DNA of 64,000 nucleotides from positions 418,501 through 482,500 of the forward strand of contig JAFEUB010001482.1 of assembly GCA_024529925.1 (NCBI GenBank). The letters are read 5' to 3'. A program made the translations under genes and the position numbers. This DNA is from Ophthalmolycus amberensis (lineage: Eukaryota > Chordata > Actinopteri > Perciformes > Zoarcidae). Positions 1 through 12,314 of the stretch are shown piece after piece (position 1 is the first letter of the stretch; each line of letters begins with the position of its first letter). The notes under the pieces were generated by a model. It had not been told where the DNA came from and searched no databases. It was given only the letters and a program-made list of their open reading frames with translations.

Positions 1-1460
1 AAAACTATCCCACGACAGGAATGTGTTCACCTTTCTACCAGCCTTCCTCTACAGCTGCAGCGCTGAAACTCAGCCAAATAATAACATTCTAGAGGAGTTC
101 TGCAGTTTTCTCAAAGGAACAATGTTGCCGACAACTTCCTCATCATTGTTGGTTGTTTTTTTTGCTGTGAAAGATAACTTGGCATCTCACCATAGTTGAA
201 AACGCCTAAACATCTACTGTGCTAAAGGCCCTGTTGACAGCCAACCACAACAGTTTCATTTTCAGTATGACTAGAATACTGAGGCCTAAAAATGAAGACT
301 GTTTAAGTAGTTTGCAAATTTAGAACAATTTGGATGCTATTTTTTTTAAAGGCATGCTCTCTATCCAGATATGAAGAAACATTAAGGCTTTTATATTTCT
401 AGGTAGAGGAGAGAATAATTTATGCACACACACACACACACACTGCTCTCATAAGATACCAACATCAGGGCCGTTCAAAGACTCGGTGCGCTTTGCATAT
501 TCAGCTCCAAGACACCGCTTCTTTTTTCTGCACCCCCCAATCCACTGGTGTATGGTGCAACCCGCTCTGCGCTGTTGCCTCAGCCTCAATTCCCCCACTG
601 CGGAGCAGCCCGTTCACAATGAACCGTGCAGAGGGGTAACCACGGCGGCGGGCTAACGTTAGCCGCAGGAGAGGACACGGGGAGGTCCGCCGTGGATCGT
701 CACCATGGAGAGGCTCTACTCCACTTCCACATAAGACCTCGATAAGCGCCGTGTTTGTCCTGTAACCCGACACAACGGGAGGATCTGAACAAACAAGGGC
801 GCAGCCTCACTTCATCGCCACGGATCCCCCTGCTTCAGGTTCGACTGTCTGCACTCAGGTTTCAAGATGACATTTAGATGAGAATAAGTGCAAAAACATT
901 ATTCATTCCTAGTTTAAATGTTACAGGTGTCAGTACACCAGAGCCGAAAGGAACTATAGCCTACAGCCACATCAGAGCTGCAAGAGGATCAAAGAGGAAA
1001 TGGCTGTTATTTTGCATCAGGGCACTAAACCAAACAAATATCATATTTGTTTAACGATGATATATTTAAGGATATATCCTAACCAAATACATATGCTTAA
1101 GTCATCAGTTTCTAGGGAGATGTAGAGCGTTCCAACCCAGGAAGTAGACAGTGTTATGCAACTTTCAGGATGTTGTGAACTGTTTTTTACCCCAGTTTCA
1201 CAGTCTAGCTGGTGCATTCAGCTGTCGCACACCAGCTCTTTGCAGATAACACGCCACCATTGCAACTCTGCTCAGGCTGCATCCGCCTCATCGAATTTCT
1301 AGGAAACGACAGCTATCGCTCTGACTCTGGTTGTGGTGTGAATAAACATCAAAAGGCTCTCATGTGCTGAGGCGTTCGAGTGAGCGCTGTATTTCAGCAC
1401 AACAAACCCGGTGTGAGTGTAGATGTATCCCGTCGTCACAGTAAGACAGTTTTCAAAGGT
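1..1460. other. Unassigned flank with a GC-rich patch
   Basis: No recognisable protein is encoded here. A (CA)n tract of 19 bases lies at 425-443. From about 480 to 800 the DNA becomes GC- and CpG-richer and contains a perfect 14-bp palindrome (GGCTAACGTTAGCC, 651-664). This could be the promoter or first exon of a gene leaving the window on the left, but an open minus-strand stretch of 90 codons at 501-773 resembles no family I know. The remainder is AT-rich and looks like ordinary intergenic DNA downstream of mcl1. Confidence 0.4.
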
Positions 1461-1474
1461 CAAGTCATGTAAAG

Positions 1475-2287
1475 TTTATTTTCTCAACCTATACAGAGGT
1501 TTTAGCTTACAACCAGATCTGTGCTAATAATCATTGACTGCTTTCCTCCCAAACTATGGTCAGCTTCGTGCACTTGATGAGCACAATCTGTGTCTTCCCC
1601 GACTCGCAGTCCGTGTTGATTTTCTTCCAACAGACTCACACTTTCCAGGCTGCTGCTCAGCCAACGAGTCCTGCATGTGGTTGCGTCTCCAAACATTTTC
1701 ATAACAAGGAAGTAGAGCTACACCCAAATGCAAATCCCCCCCACCCCCCTTCCCTCACACAGGATGAGGTGTCCTTACAAAGGATCCAGGGGTAGTGAAT
1801 GGGCTCTGTGGAAATGGCCTTCATTACATGGACAAATGCAGCTTTCCCTTCCTGCTTTGGCCTTGGGCTTACTTACAAAACACCATCACAGCCAGGGAGC
1901 TATGATATAATCATGAACAAACTGGTAAACATAATGGAGGTGACAATTAAGCAAAAATCAGGTCAACTGACTGCCCCTTACCGTTGTTTTTAATTTGCAT
2001 ATACACATTTTTACACATTAGAAAAAATAAATTTCTCTGTAATTTAAATAATCCCTAATTGTTTTGCAAGTCGGCTGTTGTGGGCAAAAGTCCGTCCATT
2101 TTTCTGTTAACAGCCAAAAGTATGAACTTATTTTTTTTCGGCTGGGGGTGGCAGGGAGCCAGAGACAAGACGACAGGAACCGCTCATCAGCAGTTTGTGT
2201 CCATCAAAGTCCAATTTCAATGTGGAGGAAAGATGGTCAAAAGAAGGCATCCACCATGTGACAGTAAGTCTCTGAGTGTCCAAAGAT
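1475..2287 (-). other. mcl1 3' UTR with poly(A) signal
   Basis: On the minus strand the sequence after the mcl1 stop codon (2288-2290) runs to a canonical AATAAA, seen on the plus strand as TTTATT at 1475-1480. ATTTA motifs occur in the AT-rich part near 2020-2050, which would suit a short-lived mRNA as known for MCL1. The extent is inferred from the signal only; no transcript data are available. Confidence 0.5.
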
Positions 2288-3549
2288 TCACCTGATCAAC
2301 AGGGCCAGTGTCGCCCCAATACCAGCAAATCCAGCCACGGCCATGAGCGTGTTCCTCACAGTGGACTCTGGGTCTGCTACTCGAAAGAACTCGACAAATC
2401 CATCCTGGAAACAAAGGATTCAATATATACATATTAGACGGGAACCCGAGTGTGACAAAACATGCTCACTAGTCATGCAGTTGCACAATGAGAGCAGTTA
2501 CGCAACGAGTGACTCTGTCCCCCTTTACATCATTCAGCCATTAGTCATGACTCACCCAGGCATTGTTTTTGACCAGCCAGTCCCTCTGGTCAGACAGCAG
2601 GTACGTGGAGATCTCCTGCCCCACCAGCTCCACACAGTTCCCCCGGCCCCTCTCCTTCAGGTACTGACACACCACGGCCCCGAAGGCCACCAGGCTGGCA
2701 ATACGGCCCCAGTTTGTGGTTCCGTCTGCAAACAGGCTCTTGGCTACCAATCTGACAAAACTGGTATCGTCACTTCTGTCGTCCAATGACAATTTGTTGA
2801 TCATGCCTAAAACCAGGACAAAAAAAATGAATGATTGAGGGTCAGAAATCTGTTTTGTTGGTACATTTAAAGCAACATTATGTGAGGCTATCCACTCAAT
2901 CTACTTCCAGTGTAATTTGTCATAACTGCTGGATTTAATGCAACTGTAAACGTAGAGTAAATGGCTAAAAACACAATAATTAAAAAGGCTACGAGCAGCC
3001 ATCAGTGACTTAACGTCCACACGTACTTCTTGTCACTACTCCCTTACCGTTGAATGCATATCTGTGTTTCTCCAAAACGTCCTCTACGACTCTTTTCATT
3101 GTTTTTAGTTCTCTGCCTTCATTCCACTGAGATTTCGAAAGTCCAGTAAATTCTGCCAGGAAGCGGCTAATGAGATGCCTCGTGTCGTTCTCCAGAACCG
3201 CAGAAGAACCGGAGACGTCGTGTTCGTCTCCCTCTGCATCCGGGGTACACGGCAGCGAGTCGTTGTCGATGCCCTGGCTGTCCTCCCGGAGCGCTTTCGC
3301 CGTCGCGTAGCCGTTGGTGGAGTTCACACCCAGGAGCATCTTGGGCCGTTTCGGCGTGTCGTTAGAGGACCCCACCACGTTACCGTTACTGTGCGAGTCT
3401 TTCGCCGAGCCCATGGCTATCTGCGGGGTTGACTCTCCTGAGCCGTAGCGCATGGCTCCCTCCGCGACTCCATTTTGAGGAGGAATAAAATAGCTCATGA
3501 CTCCAGTCACGTTAAACGCGGCTCGTTTCGTAGTCGGAATTATATTCAT
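2288..3549 (-). CDS. mcl1: Mcl-1, anti-apoptotic BCL-2 family protein
   Basis: Coding exons are 3048-3549, 2556-2806 and 2288-2404 on the minus strand; every junction is GT-AG and the sum is 870 nt, 289 aa plus stop. The family holds BAK and BH3-only proteins in check at the outer mitochondrial membrane. The N-terminal ~125 residues are unstructured and polar, with an SLPCTP stretch (residues 98-103) resembling the phosphodegron region of mammalian MCL1. A BH3-like helix is at about 148-163, BH1 with NWGRIASLVAFG at 199-210, BH2 with DQRDWL and WDGFVEFF at 240-258, and a C-terminal membrane anchor at 267-289 (RNTLMAVAGF, ending LALLIR). Human MCL1 is longer (350 aa), mainly in its N-terminal region. 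The start ATG has a weak context (C at -3), but it is the first codon of the long open exon and the next downstream Met (residue 18) would remove N-terminal sequence. Whether this is the mcl1a or mcl1b copy cannot be settled here. Confidence 0.95.
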
Positions 3550-4560
3550 TTGAATTATCTTGGAAGTTACGCTTGTAATTTACGTTTCAAATAGAAATTA
3601 GGGGCGATAGTGAAACGCTGCTAGCCTGTGTTCAAAATAAAAAATAAGCCAGCCTTTTTAATCTATTGCGTTCACTGAGTCTCCATGGCGGAAGTGAGCC
3701 TCCGTGGAGTCGTCCTCAAGTAGTAGTGAGTGGGTGCGCCAGTACGCGTCTGCGCCACCCCTTTACGTCACCAAAAAAACCAACAGCTTTCCAAACGGTT
3801 TTGTCTTTTCGTTTGTTTTAAAAGAAAATAAAGGACACAGAGTCGAGACGATTTTAAAGCCGAAAATAAAATAATACAAACAGGAGGCCACACGTTATTT
3901 ATGTATTTTTTCCATGACATCAAAATTGAAAATATGCAGACCAAGGAGTCATTATCGGAAACGATGCCCAAATAAGGCCTGTATTATATATTATATACAA
4001 TATATATTATATATAAATAAGGCCTAATAATATATTTAAAGATAATTACAATATTATAAGCTATAAAAACATTTTTTATTTTTTATACTGTGACATTGCA
4101 TTTTAGAAAGACTTTATCTAAGTGAAGTTGTGTTATCCAGCAGTTCCGGTGGCTTAAGTCCTTTGATCTGTTTACATTTCATAAATGACATTTCAAACTC
4201 TGACACTGATATTAGACTAATAAAGAAAAATAAAGGCTGTAGGCTGCACTGACGTGTAATTTAGATATAGTCACCCTGTCCTGCATAACCAAACATAACC
4301 TTTATATATCACATGAGGGTTTATTGATACGTTTCCTTAAGTTGAAGGCCGACAGACTTCCTTTCATCCCAGTCTGTGAGACATTTTAACCTTTGGTTCT
4401 ACTAAAATGTTCCACGTAAACGTCAGGAATGATGGAAAAAGCCAGAACTCTCTGCATCGCTGAGAAATAAACGATTGTGCTTCCCCCTGGTGGTCAGAGG
4501 GAGGTAGTTCTCCTTTCAGCATGTAGTAGGCCCCCAACTAACATACATCAACAAAAAACA
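3550..4560. other. mcl1 upstream region and intergenic DNA
   Basis: The first ~200 bases upstream of the mcl1 start should contain its 5' UTR and promoter; they are moderately GC-rich, and no TATA box stands out. Further on, 3970-4070 is a very AT-rich stretch in which the 11-mer AAATAAGGCCT occurs twice, around 3970 and 4015, flanking alternating TATA sequence. A CTCF-like core (TCCCCCTGGTGG) sits at 4482-4493. No gene is visible. Confidence 0.45.
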
Positions 4561-4586
4561 ACAAGGAAATCGTATTAATGTAAAAG

Positions 4587-5813
4587 TTTATTTCAAATAC
4601 TGACAAAAATCCTCTCACCTACTCCCACACAACTGAACCATTCCAAGTACACCGGCACTTTCTGAAGTCTTAAAATCATTCCCGTGTTCTCCAGTCATCC
4701 TCTTTTATCATGTAAACCCTTTTGTTGTTTTTTCCTGGAAGCAAGGGTGCCTCTGATTTCCCTGCAGTTACCTTGGGCCAGGATGAAATATACTAATTAT
4801 GCAGCTAAGAGAACACAAGAAAAAAACGTTTTCAAAAAAAAGAAACAATTACTTGCAAAAACAACAAGAAAAGGGATCAGGTAAAAGCAGCACAAACGTA
4901 CTTCAGAGCACACGGCCTGTCATTTCTTTATACATTCTGGCACATGAACGAGAGACACCCTGTGTGTTGGGTTGGAAACATACCCTCCATTTCCTCTCGT
5001 TGAACCGCTCTGTGCAAAGCCAAACATCAAGTAGCATTCAAGAACTCCTGTCCGCTGTTGTTTCGTAGAACACGTTGTTTATTCACCCATTTTCTTTGAA
5101 GCAATCTCTACTTAAGGATAAAACTGAAACACAATATGATGCCAGATGATCTGTTTGTGTCAATCAAAGTGTTTCTGGCTCTGTCCAGACCGACAGATCG
5201 ATTAAATGCAACAATGCACCTTTAAAATGTAGCCGTTACATCGAGGTTTAGTCTCGACTGAATCAACTTTGCCACAAGAGCTTTATAGGACGTTGAAACA
5301 GAGATGCTCAGGGAGTCGGACTGGTAGAACCAAGAGGACAGGTGTTCTTTACAGGGTAACGTCGCTTAGATTTGTCTTTGACTGAAATCAGCAGCATTTA
5401 CACATATTTTCATATGATACAGATTCACATAGCCTCTGTGAGTCACTGAGACAGAGCAGAAGTAGTGTCAAACGGAAAGGAGAGAGGAACCATTGAATCA
5501 GAGAATAGCTCGGGCTGTGAGAGAGAAAAGCAGGTGGGGAAACAACACGACGAAATAAATCCCTTCCTGTTGAAAGTCTATTTACAAATGGCTAGAACAG
5601 AGACGAAGCAGTGCATTCATACGTACAGGTCCGTTCTCTTTCTCCCACCGCCAACATTTGACACGTTTTGAAGTCTCAATGAATAAAAAAAAAAGAAGTG
5701 CGGTTGAGAATGCGATGGTCACCGAGCCTACACGGTGGAGAGAGTGCGTGTTCTGAAGGTTTCCCTGAAGCAGTATTATACCAGGAGGCTGATTCTCAGC
5801 GAGCGCCGGCGTC

Positions 5814-5850
<37 letters not shown>

Positions 5851-6543
5851 AGGGCGCCCGTTCAAAGTTTCAGAGGTTGAACCACATTAACAGGTGGGAT
5901 AAGAGCACCCCCCCCCCGTGTTATAAAATCTCTCTCTGCTTTGCCAAGTGTTGGGAGTGAGTGCGTCCTGCAGACATGCAGTGTCCCACTTTAAGCCCCG
6001 GCTGACACCTGTTGTTACCGGGTCTGTCTGACACCCCTGAGATCAAAGACCGCTCTGTGGAGCGTGTCGGCTTCGGGAGGAAAACACTGTCGCTGGTACT
6101 AGAAGCAGGGTTTTCACTCCAGCTAAGAGAAGCAGTAGTTGTAGTATTCTTTTACTTAAGTTAGTGTTTGTGAATGTGAAGGGAACCACTACGTCTGACT
6201 GTACAGTGGATTCTGAAAGTGTTAAAACGTGGAGAAAACCCATCTCCAACACAAAAAGATGAAAAAACATCCTTTTTTTTTAAAGCTCTATCAAGCAGCT
6301 TGATTAAGAATAATTCTTTCGGTCGGCCCCACACTTCTCACAGCACATGTGAAGGCTGTGACTGTCTTTTTGTCTTTCCACTGGGACTTCTTGTGATCGG
6401 ATACAGCGGTCTAGTCAAAACACATGCGTGTCACACTGGGATGCTAACCTTCAGCGGTGTTCAGATCTGTGTTTTCAAAGACGGCAAGCGGGTAAGATGT
6501 CTGAAGCGTATCACGAATTGCGTGCTTGTTTTTATTTACAGAA

Positions 6544-6605
<62 letters not shown>

Positions 6606-7698
6606 TCTATACCCCCACAAATCGTTTCGGCTCATAGTAAACACACGTCTTGATGCAACTCAACACCAACCAAACTATTGGCAAGGTGTCAAGCCATTCA
6701 AAATAATCCAGGGACACTCAGCTGGCTCCTGCTCTGGGCCGCTAACAGGAGCGTGTGCACGTGGATGAGCGTGTGCACGTGGATTGTCGGGACAGCAAAA
6801 AGAAAAGGAAGGAAGTGACTGAGGATGTTTTAGGGCTCCGTGTGTTTGTTTTGATTCCTCCTATCACTAAGCAGATACACTCCCGGTAAAACGAACAAAA
6901 AAACATTTAATTTTCTGTTACAATCATGCAGCATATTTAGAGAGAACAGGAGCGAAGGGAGTCAAGGCTTTAAAGCAACATGAGCGGAGAGAAAGAATAA
7001 AGAGCTGGTGCTTCAAAATCCGGGGGGGGGGGGAGGGGGGGGGGGGGGACTGGGCGAAGAATGAGATGAAGGGACGCTTCCGTTTATTTTGCCCATTTCC
7101 CCAATATGGTGTCGGTGAACGCTAAAGAGCTCTTAAGCTGGGCAGCTGTCCCTCACAAGTTTGGTATGCAAGCAGTTATTCACACACATCTCTCCAACAA
7201 CTCCGGCTAAAGCCAGATGGGGAACATTAAGATCAACGCTCATGGTTCCTAACTCCCTCACACATATTATTTTGGTGTCATTTAGGATGCAAAATTTAAA
7301 AAAAAACAAGAACAAAAGCATACTATACAGACTACAAAGTGCATTAACTCACCCCATCCAACCCCTGCCTGATGACACACCTACTGTGATGCATCTTGGA
7401 ACACCGAAAAACCAAGACATAAGGGAGGCGGTGGAGCAGAGTGTGCGCAGAGGGGGCAGAGCTGTGCGTGGTGGGGGGGCAGAGAAGGCCGCGACCTCAC
7501 GGGGTCGCCTAAAACCTCCAGCCGTCCCACCCCGCCCCACCCACATACAAGCAAATGGAGTTTCAACTCATACAACTCTGCCCGACATGTTAAAGCCAGT
7601 GGTGCCTGGGGACGAAAAGGGGAAGGGAGGGGAGGGGGGAGGGAAATTTAACGGGAGCCCCAGGGGGGGGTGTGATGGTGCTTCTAGGATGATGGGGG
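4587..7698 (-). other. Probable long ensa 3' UTR
   Basis: Downstream of the ensa stop (7699-7701) no other gene is visible until a minus-strand AATAAA, seen as TTTATT at 4587-4592. The stretch would make a 3' UTR of about 3.1 kb. It contains a poly-G tract (7022-7048), a 59-base (TA)n run (6546-6604) and a (TG)n run (5816-5849). The assignment is an inference from position and signal; an earlier cleavage site or a separate transcript is possible. Confidence 0.35.
6546..6604. repeat. (TA)n microsatellite
   Basis: A 59-base alternating AT run inside the presumed ensa 3' UTR. It reads as Tyr-Ile repeats in several frames, which are not genes. Confidence 0.95.
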
Positions 7699-10600
7699 CT
7701 AGCCGGCTAGCTTGCTCGTCACCAGAGAGGACTTCCGCTGGGGCAGGTCCTGCGGCGTGGGAATGTGGTCGCCGGTCACCAGGTTCTTGTCGGGCCCCGC
7801 CACGGGAAGCTTCTTCATCTTGGCCTTGGCCATGTTGTAGTCGCCTGAGTCAAAGTACTTTTGCTGTGAGAGAGAAGAGATGAGAGGTAACAGCGCGGCT
7901 TCAGAGACATGCAGAGAGAACAAGCTGTGGTTTTCAACAAGACGACGTTGAAAGATTGACCCGATGGAGGACTCTTCTTAATTATGATTATATCGATGCT
8001 AGTGCTCTTATCGACACGGTTACTGTCAAGTTATGTCTCAAAGCTCAAGTCTTTTGAAGTATGAAATTCCCAGTAATGTTTTTGTAACTTTTGTCCCTAT
8101 ATCTTGAATTGGAGTCACATGTGGAAGTGATATTTTCACAGCCAGCTCAATCTGGAGTTATCTTATGATTAAGTACTGCAATTGACCTTGTGGCCTTCCC
8201 CTCAGCCTGCCTCAGCTACTCCTACTCCTAGTCCGTGATTTCCCAGAATGACTTTCAACAATCTGCAGAGGGGGAGCTTCTCTGTAACGTGCACAGAGCG
8301 TGTAGGTGGAGAGAGCAACACTTCTTCCACACGAGGAACAGTGAGAGGGGAGAGACAACGATGCCTTTGTGGTTACAAATATTAAATAACTTATCATGTT
8401 TTAATGTTTATTCTTCATGATTATTTATTGAGGAGGAAGCAATACAGCTAATTGCATCATCAGCTCCGGAGAAAACGAGGTGTTTAATTATTTTTTTACC
8501 CGGGTTAGTAAGTTGCTAGATTTTCTAGCCTGACATGGCATTTTACTGGCCCTGCAGTGAGCAGTGCTTAGTGTTGAGAGACAGAGTTCACCTCTTTAAT
8601 GAAGGGTTGGGCTTCTGGCTTTTCTATTGTTATCAAGAACAACATGATCTTAACAATTACTTCGCCATGGATCCTCCCACTACTGTAGGCGAGCTGCAGT
8701 GCTAATTGTCTCTGTCCTTTTCTCTCAGACCTTAAAAATGTATGTTTATTACATACATTCAGGTAAAAACATTACATTTTTGTCATGTACAGGATTGTCA
8801 TTGGTGGACTTCAGCCCGTCTCCGTGACCATGTAGTAACTGAACCACGGCGGCCTACCCCTTTCTGTAGTCTCTTCATCAGGAAGTCGGAGCCGCCGGGC
8901 TTCTGGCCCAGGCCGGGGTACTTGGCCTTCAGCTTGGCCTCCTCTGCCTTCACAGGGTTTGCATTCTTCTCCTGGGAGTCCTGTGGAGACAAGAACAAAC
9001 GGACGTCAACACAGGGCTCCTTCAAACAGTCAGCGGATACATCTTCGGTGAAAAATGTAAGCACACCTGGAAAAGCCGTTATTGTGACAGAAACGCATTC
9101 ATGGTCGCCCTACACTACTAACACCTACATTCCTGCAGTACAGCAATAAACAGGGCCTCTTGTATGAAGTGTGCTATGACAGTAACTACTGTGAGCTGAA
9201 GATACAAGAAGGTAGTACGAGTCACAACATGAATGTTCTTCTATTATAGTCTCACATATTACCATCATAACTGAGAAGAAATAACTCAAGATGAGGACAA
9301 AGCTTCGTACAAACACGCATCTTAAAATAAGGTCTAAATGATTTTTATAAGCTTAGATGAAATGTCCTCCTTGGTCGTCATGTTTATGGGGACTTTCTGC
9401 ACAAGAGCATCATGTATGCATCTGTTTAAGCTAAAACTAGTTGATGAAGAATGAACTCACAGATCTATACAAGTCTTGTTTGCTGTATTCCACATTAGAT
9501 AACTAACACACAACTTGTGCTCACAATCCCAGAAAAGTCCCTTTAAGCATGATCAGAATCTGTTAACTTCTAAATCGTGTGATATTTAAAATGAATGTGG
9601 ACATAACAAACCTTGTCTTCAGCTTTCTGTGTTATACTTCTTTTTTTTTTTTTAAAGAATCGTGAGAATTGAGGTCAAGAAACTATTTGTTGACAATGCT
9701 CTCCAGCTCTTACAGCACCAGGATTGGCTGACAGAAGGCTGATACTAGTCAATCTGGTGAGATACCAGTCATTCAAGTCCCTGTCAGGCAGATATTCAGG
9801 TCAGTTATTTGGGCCACCAGGACACACCTAGTCTGTGCACATAGCAAGACTCAAGTGTTCTCACTGCAGGCTGAACTGTCTCAGGAACTAGTAGGTGTAA
9901 AGTGCACGAAGGACTACAGCGGACAAACTCCAAAGGCCGTGAATGCACTCCCTGCACACAGGCCTACACCAAGAGCTAGCAGCACACTGCTTAGACAAGA
10001 CAGACAGGGCCCTCATCCTGCAAAGCCTGCTGGGACAGGGATACAATGTGACTCAGGACACAGAAGCCGATGAACACATTCCCTCAGGAGGGGGAATGTG
10101 CTGTTTCACTTGGGTCCAAGAGGAGAAATTTATGAGCTGCTATATTTGGCGCCAATGCAGGAAAACTGCAGAAACAGATTCTTTGTGCAAAGTTCTTAAA
10201 CAGCTATGAGCAGGACTGTAATATGTCCCCTTAGGTGGTGTCAAAGTTTGACATCACATTTCTTCCACACTATTTGACACACACACACATTATATATATA
10301 TTTTGTATCTGCTTGTTCCACTCCGAGTAGAGAAATAGCATTATTATTGAATAGGACTTTTAAAAACACATACAAAAAAAAGTGGGTACCTAAATGCATC
10401 ATTACATACACAAATCTTCATTATACATTTGGTATATTTACAAATAATAGAGGAAAAATAAAATACAGTTAAATAAGCAGTGCTATGATTTGGGGTCCAT
10501 GGGTGTTAGGAGGCCCTAATGTCTCCCTAGTTTAGTGTTATTTAAGTTTGACTGTAAATACATTAATATTGCGGTGTTCAAACAGTCACAATTCACTATA

Positions 10601-11438
10601 ACTTAAAATAATATTTCTTGTATCGTTTCTTTATTGAATCATTAACAATTTAGACATCTGAAAATCAACTGCTGAATCAGATTCCTCCCCTAAATTATTT
10701 CTCAAGTTCATGACATGGTTATTTATGTATAATAGATATTATTATGTATATATTATCAAACGTCAACAGCGAAACAAAGCCTTTAAAGCTGAGAAAAACA
10801 AATCACACATGTGCACGTTGGGACCGATTCTCAGATGTCAACAGAGCATCAGTGTTGAACCATCAGCCCATCATTGTGGTACTTTGTGGAAATGCGGAAG
10901 CACTGTCACACTGCAGTTGTCGTCACTGTCAGGAGAACACCATCAGGGATCTCTAGCCATGTGCACGTCGAGACGAAGATGTTTTCAAAAGCATGCGTCA
11001 AGTAAGAAAACACTAAAATATGTCTTCATTTGCACACAGATGACATCTTTTGGGACCCTCCAGGACAGACCAATGAGGCCCCGAGCTGCTGTGGACTCGC
11101 CAGCCAATGACACAAAGGCAAAGGGACAAAACAAAGTGACACACTGGCACAGTGTGCTTTGTGAGGTGGGACAGCTATGATACAAAAGACATTCTCAACA
11201 CACAGAGGGGCTTGTCATTAGCCCTCCATGTCTTCCAGGAGTCCTCCCTCTCTGTCTGCTGCAGCAGCGCAGAGCATACACACACTGCACTCGTGCTAGC
11301 TAGCTGATGTTAGCCACTTCTAGCTAGCATGCCCGGGTGGTTAGCCAACAACATCCACAAGACAGCAGTCAGAAAACCCACCTGTTTTTCGTCCTCGTAG
11401 TCCACCTGAGTGTCCGAGTCCAGGTTTTCTGACGACAT
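7699..11438 (-). CDS. ensa: Alpha-endosulfine (ENSA/ARPP19 family)
   Basis: Coding exons are 11382-11438, 8858-8980 and 7699-7863 (57, 123 and 165 nt; both introns phase 0), giving 114 aa. When phosphorylated by Greatwall kinase, ENSA and ARPP19 bind and inhibit PP2A-B55, allowing mitotic and meiotic entry. The key motif FDSGDY is intact at residues 64-69, with the Greatwall target at Ser66. The conserved block KAEEAKLKAKYPGLGQKPGG precedes it, and HIPTPQDLPQRKSS with the C-terminal PKA-type serine (Ser106) follows. The protein ends SKLAG, and two residues are missing in the linker after MAKAKMK compared with human ENSA. The acidic N-terminus (MSSENLDSDTQ) is family-typical in character. The ENSA call over ARPP19 rests on position next to mcl1 and hormad1, as on human 1q21. 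The long introns, 877 and 2401 bp, contain no other recognisable gene. Confidence 0.93.
8981..11381 (-). other. ensa intron 1
   Basis: This 2.4-kb intron lies between the 19-codon first exon and the second exon. It is AT-rich with no recognisable coding exon. Open stretches at 9855-10209 and 10710-11180 on the plus strand resemble no protein family and have no start context or splice structure that supports them. Confidence 0.6.
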
Positions 11439-12314
11439 TGTGTGAGTGTGATGGACAAGCAAACTGTCCCCGTTAGCAACTCGGAGAGATGAATATACGA
11501 GCTACCGTTCTGATGTACCTGTGCTGAATATAATCCTCCTTTTCTGGACACGACTGCTCCCCAACAAAAATGGCGTAACGAGATGTGACATCACCAACGA
11601 AGGGGGTGTTTTCCCACTTCTAACCGACATATACAGTAACCAATAGGAGAGCAGTAATGGTTCAAGTAGAAGCCAATAGCATCCCATCAATATGGCCATT
11701 CTCTGAGAGTGACAGCCCCGTCCCCCAATGATTTCACGAAGTGGAGACTGCGGGGCGGGGCTGGGAAGGGGGACGCACTGCATCAACACAATGCACCTGG
11801 ATAACACAAAAGATATATTGTATGAAACATGCTGGTTTAAAATAATATACTACGTGTTATATAAATTAATGAATACACCACAGTCAGTTTGAAGTTAGGA
11901 TCGGAAGCCATGTTACACATTTATATTTTTTTGGTACAGTTTTGACAAGCTCCGTGGCTGTCACTTTCGGTTGTTGGCCGTCAATCAAATAATTTGCGGG
12001 AACCGTTGTTCTACGTGAGTGAACCGTTAGCTAGCTTACGTCCAAATCTTTAAAACTTTATTGTCGTTTTGGGAAAATATTCTTTCATCTGTTGCCATGT
12101 AAGTACCTTAAAAGTTCCATCTTAGTGTGTCAGAAACCGTTTTAGCCGTTGGCAGCCTAGCTAAATGGAACATGATGATTAGCTAGTTAGCTGTTAGCTA
12201 ACAGGTGAACTTGCTAGCTGTACTTTGCGGTAATGTAACGTTAATAAACTAGTTTTTCTCTGTTTTTTTTTTTTTTTTTTTTTGCAGCTTTTATATTGTG
12301 TCCTCACCACTGCA
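11439..12314. promoter_or_regulatory. Head-to-head promoter interval of ensa and hormad1
   Basis: The start codons of ensa (minus) and hormad1 (plus) are only 876 bp apart and point away from each other. On the ensa side there are two CCAAT boxes (11640-11644 and 11673-11677) and a CRE-like TGACATCA near 11586. On the hormad1 side a likely non-coding first exon ends at a good donor (CCAT|GTAAGT, intron from 12099), and a poly-T tract with TTTGCAG at 12281-12287 provides the acceptor for the exon carrying the ATG. A shared bidirectional promoter is an inference from the spacing. Confidence 0.5.

Noticed and set aside
501..773. Minus-strand open frame of 90 codons near the left edge
   Set aside because: No recognisable domain and no supporting splice or promoter structure; kept only as a possible promoter patch.
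3175..3432. Plus-strand open frame of 85 codons
   Set aside because: Antisense to mcl1 exon 1; no family resemblance.
6219..6768. Open frames with Tyr-Ile runs
   Set aside because: They are translations of the (TA)n microsatellite and its flanks.
7161..7883. Plus-strand open frame of 240 codons
   Set aside because: Low-complexity composition, runs antisense through the last ensa exon and does not begin with a convincing start.
12098..12103. ATG at the end of the presumed non-coding hormad1 exon as start codon
   Set aside because: It is immediately followed by TAA in unspliced DNA and is cut by a good splice donor; the ATG at 12315 gives the family-like N-terminus.
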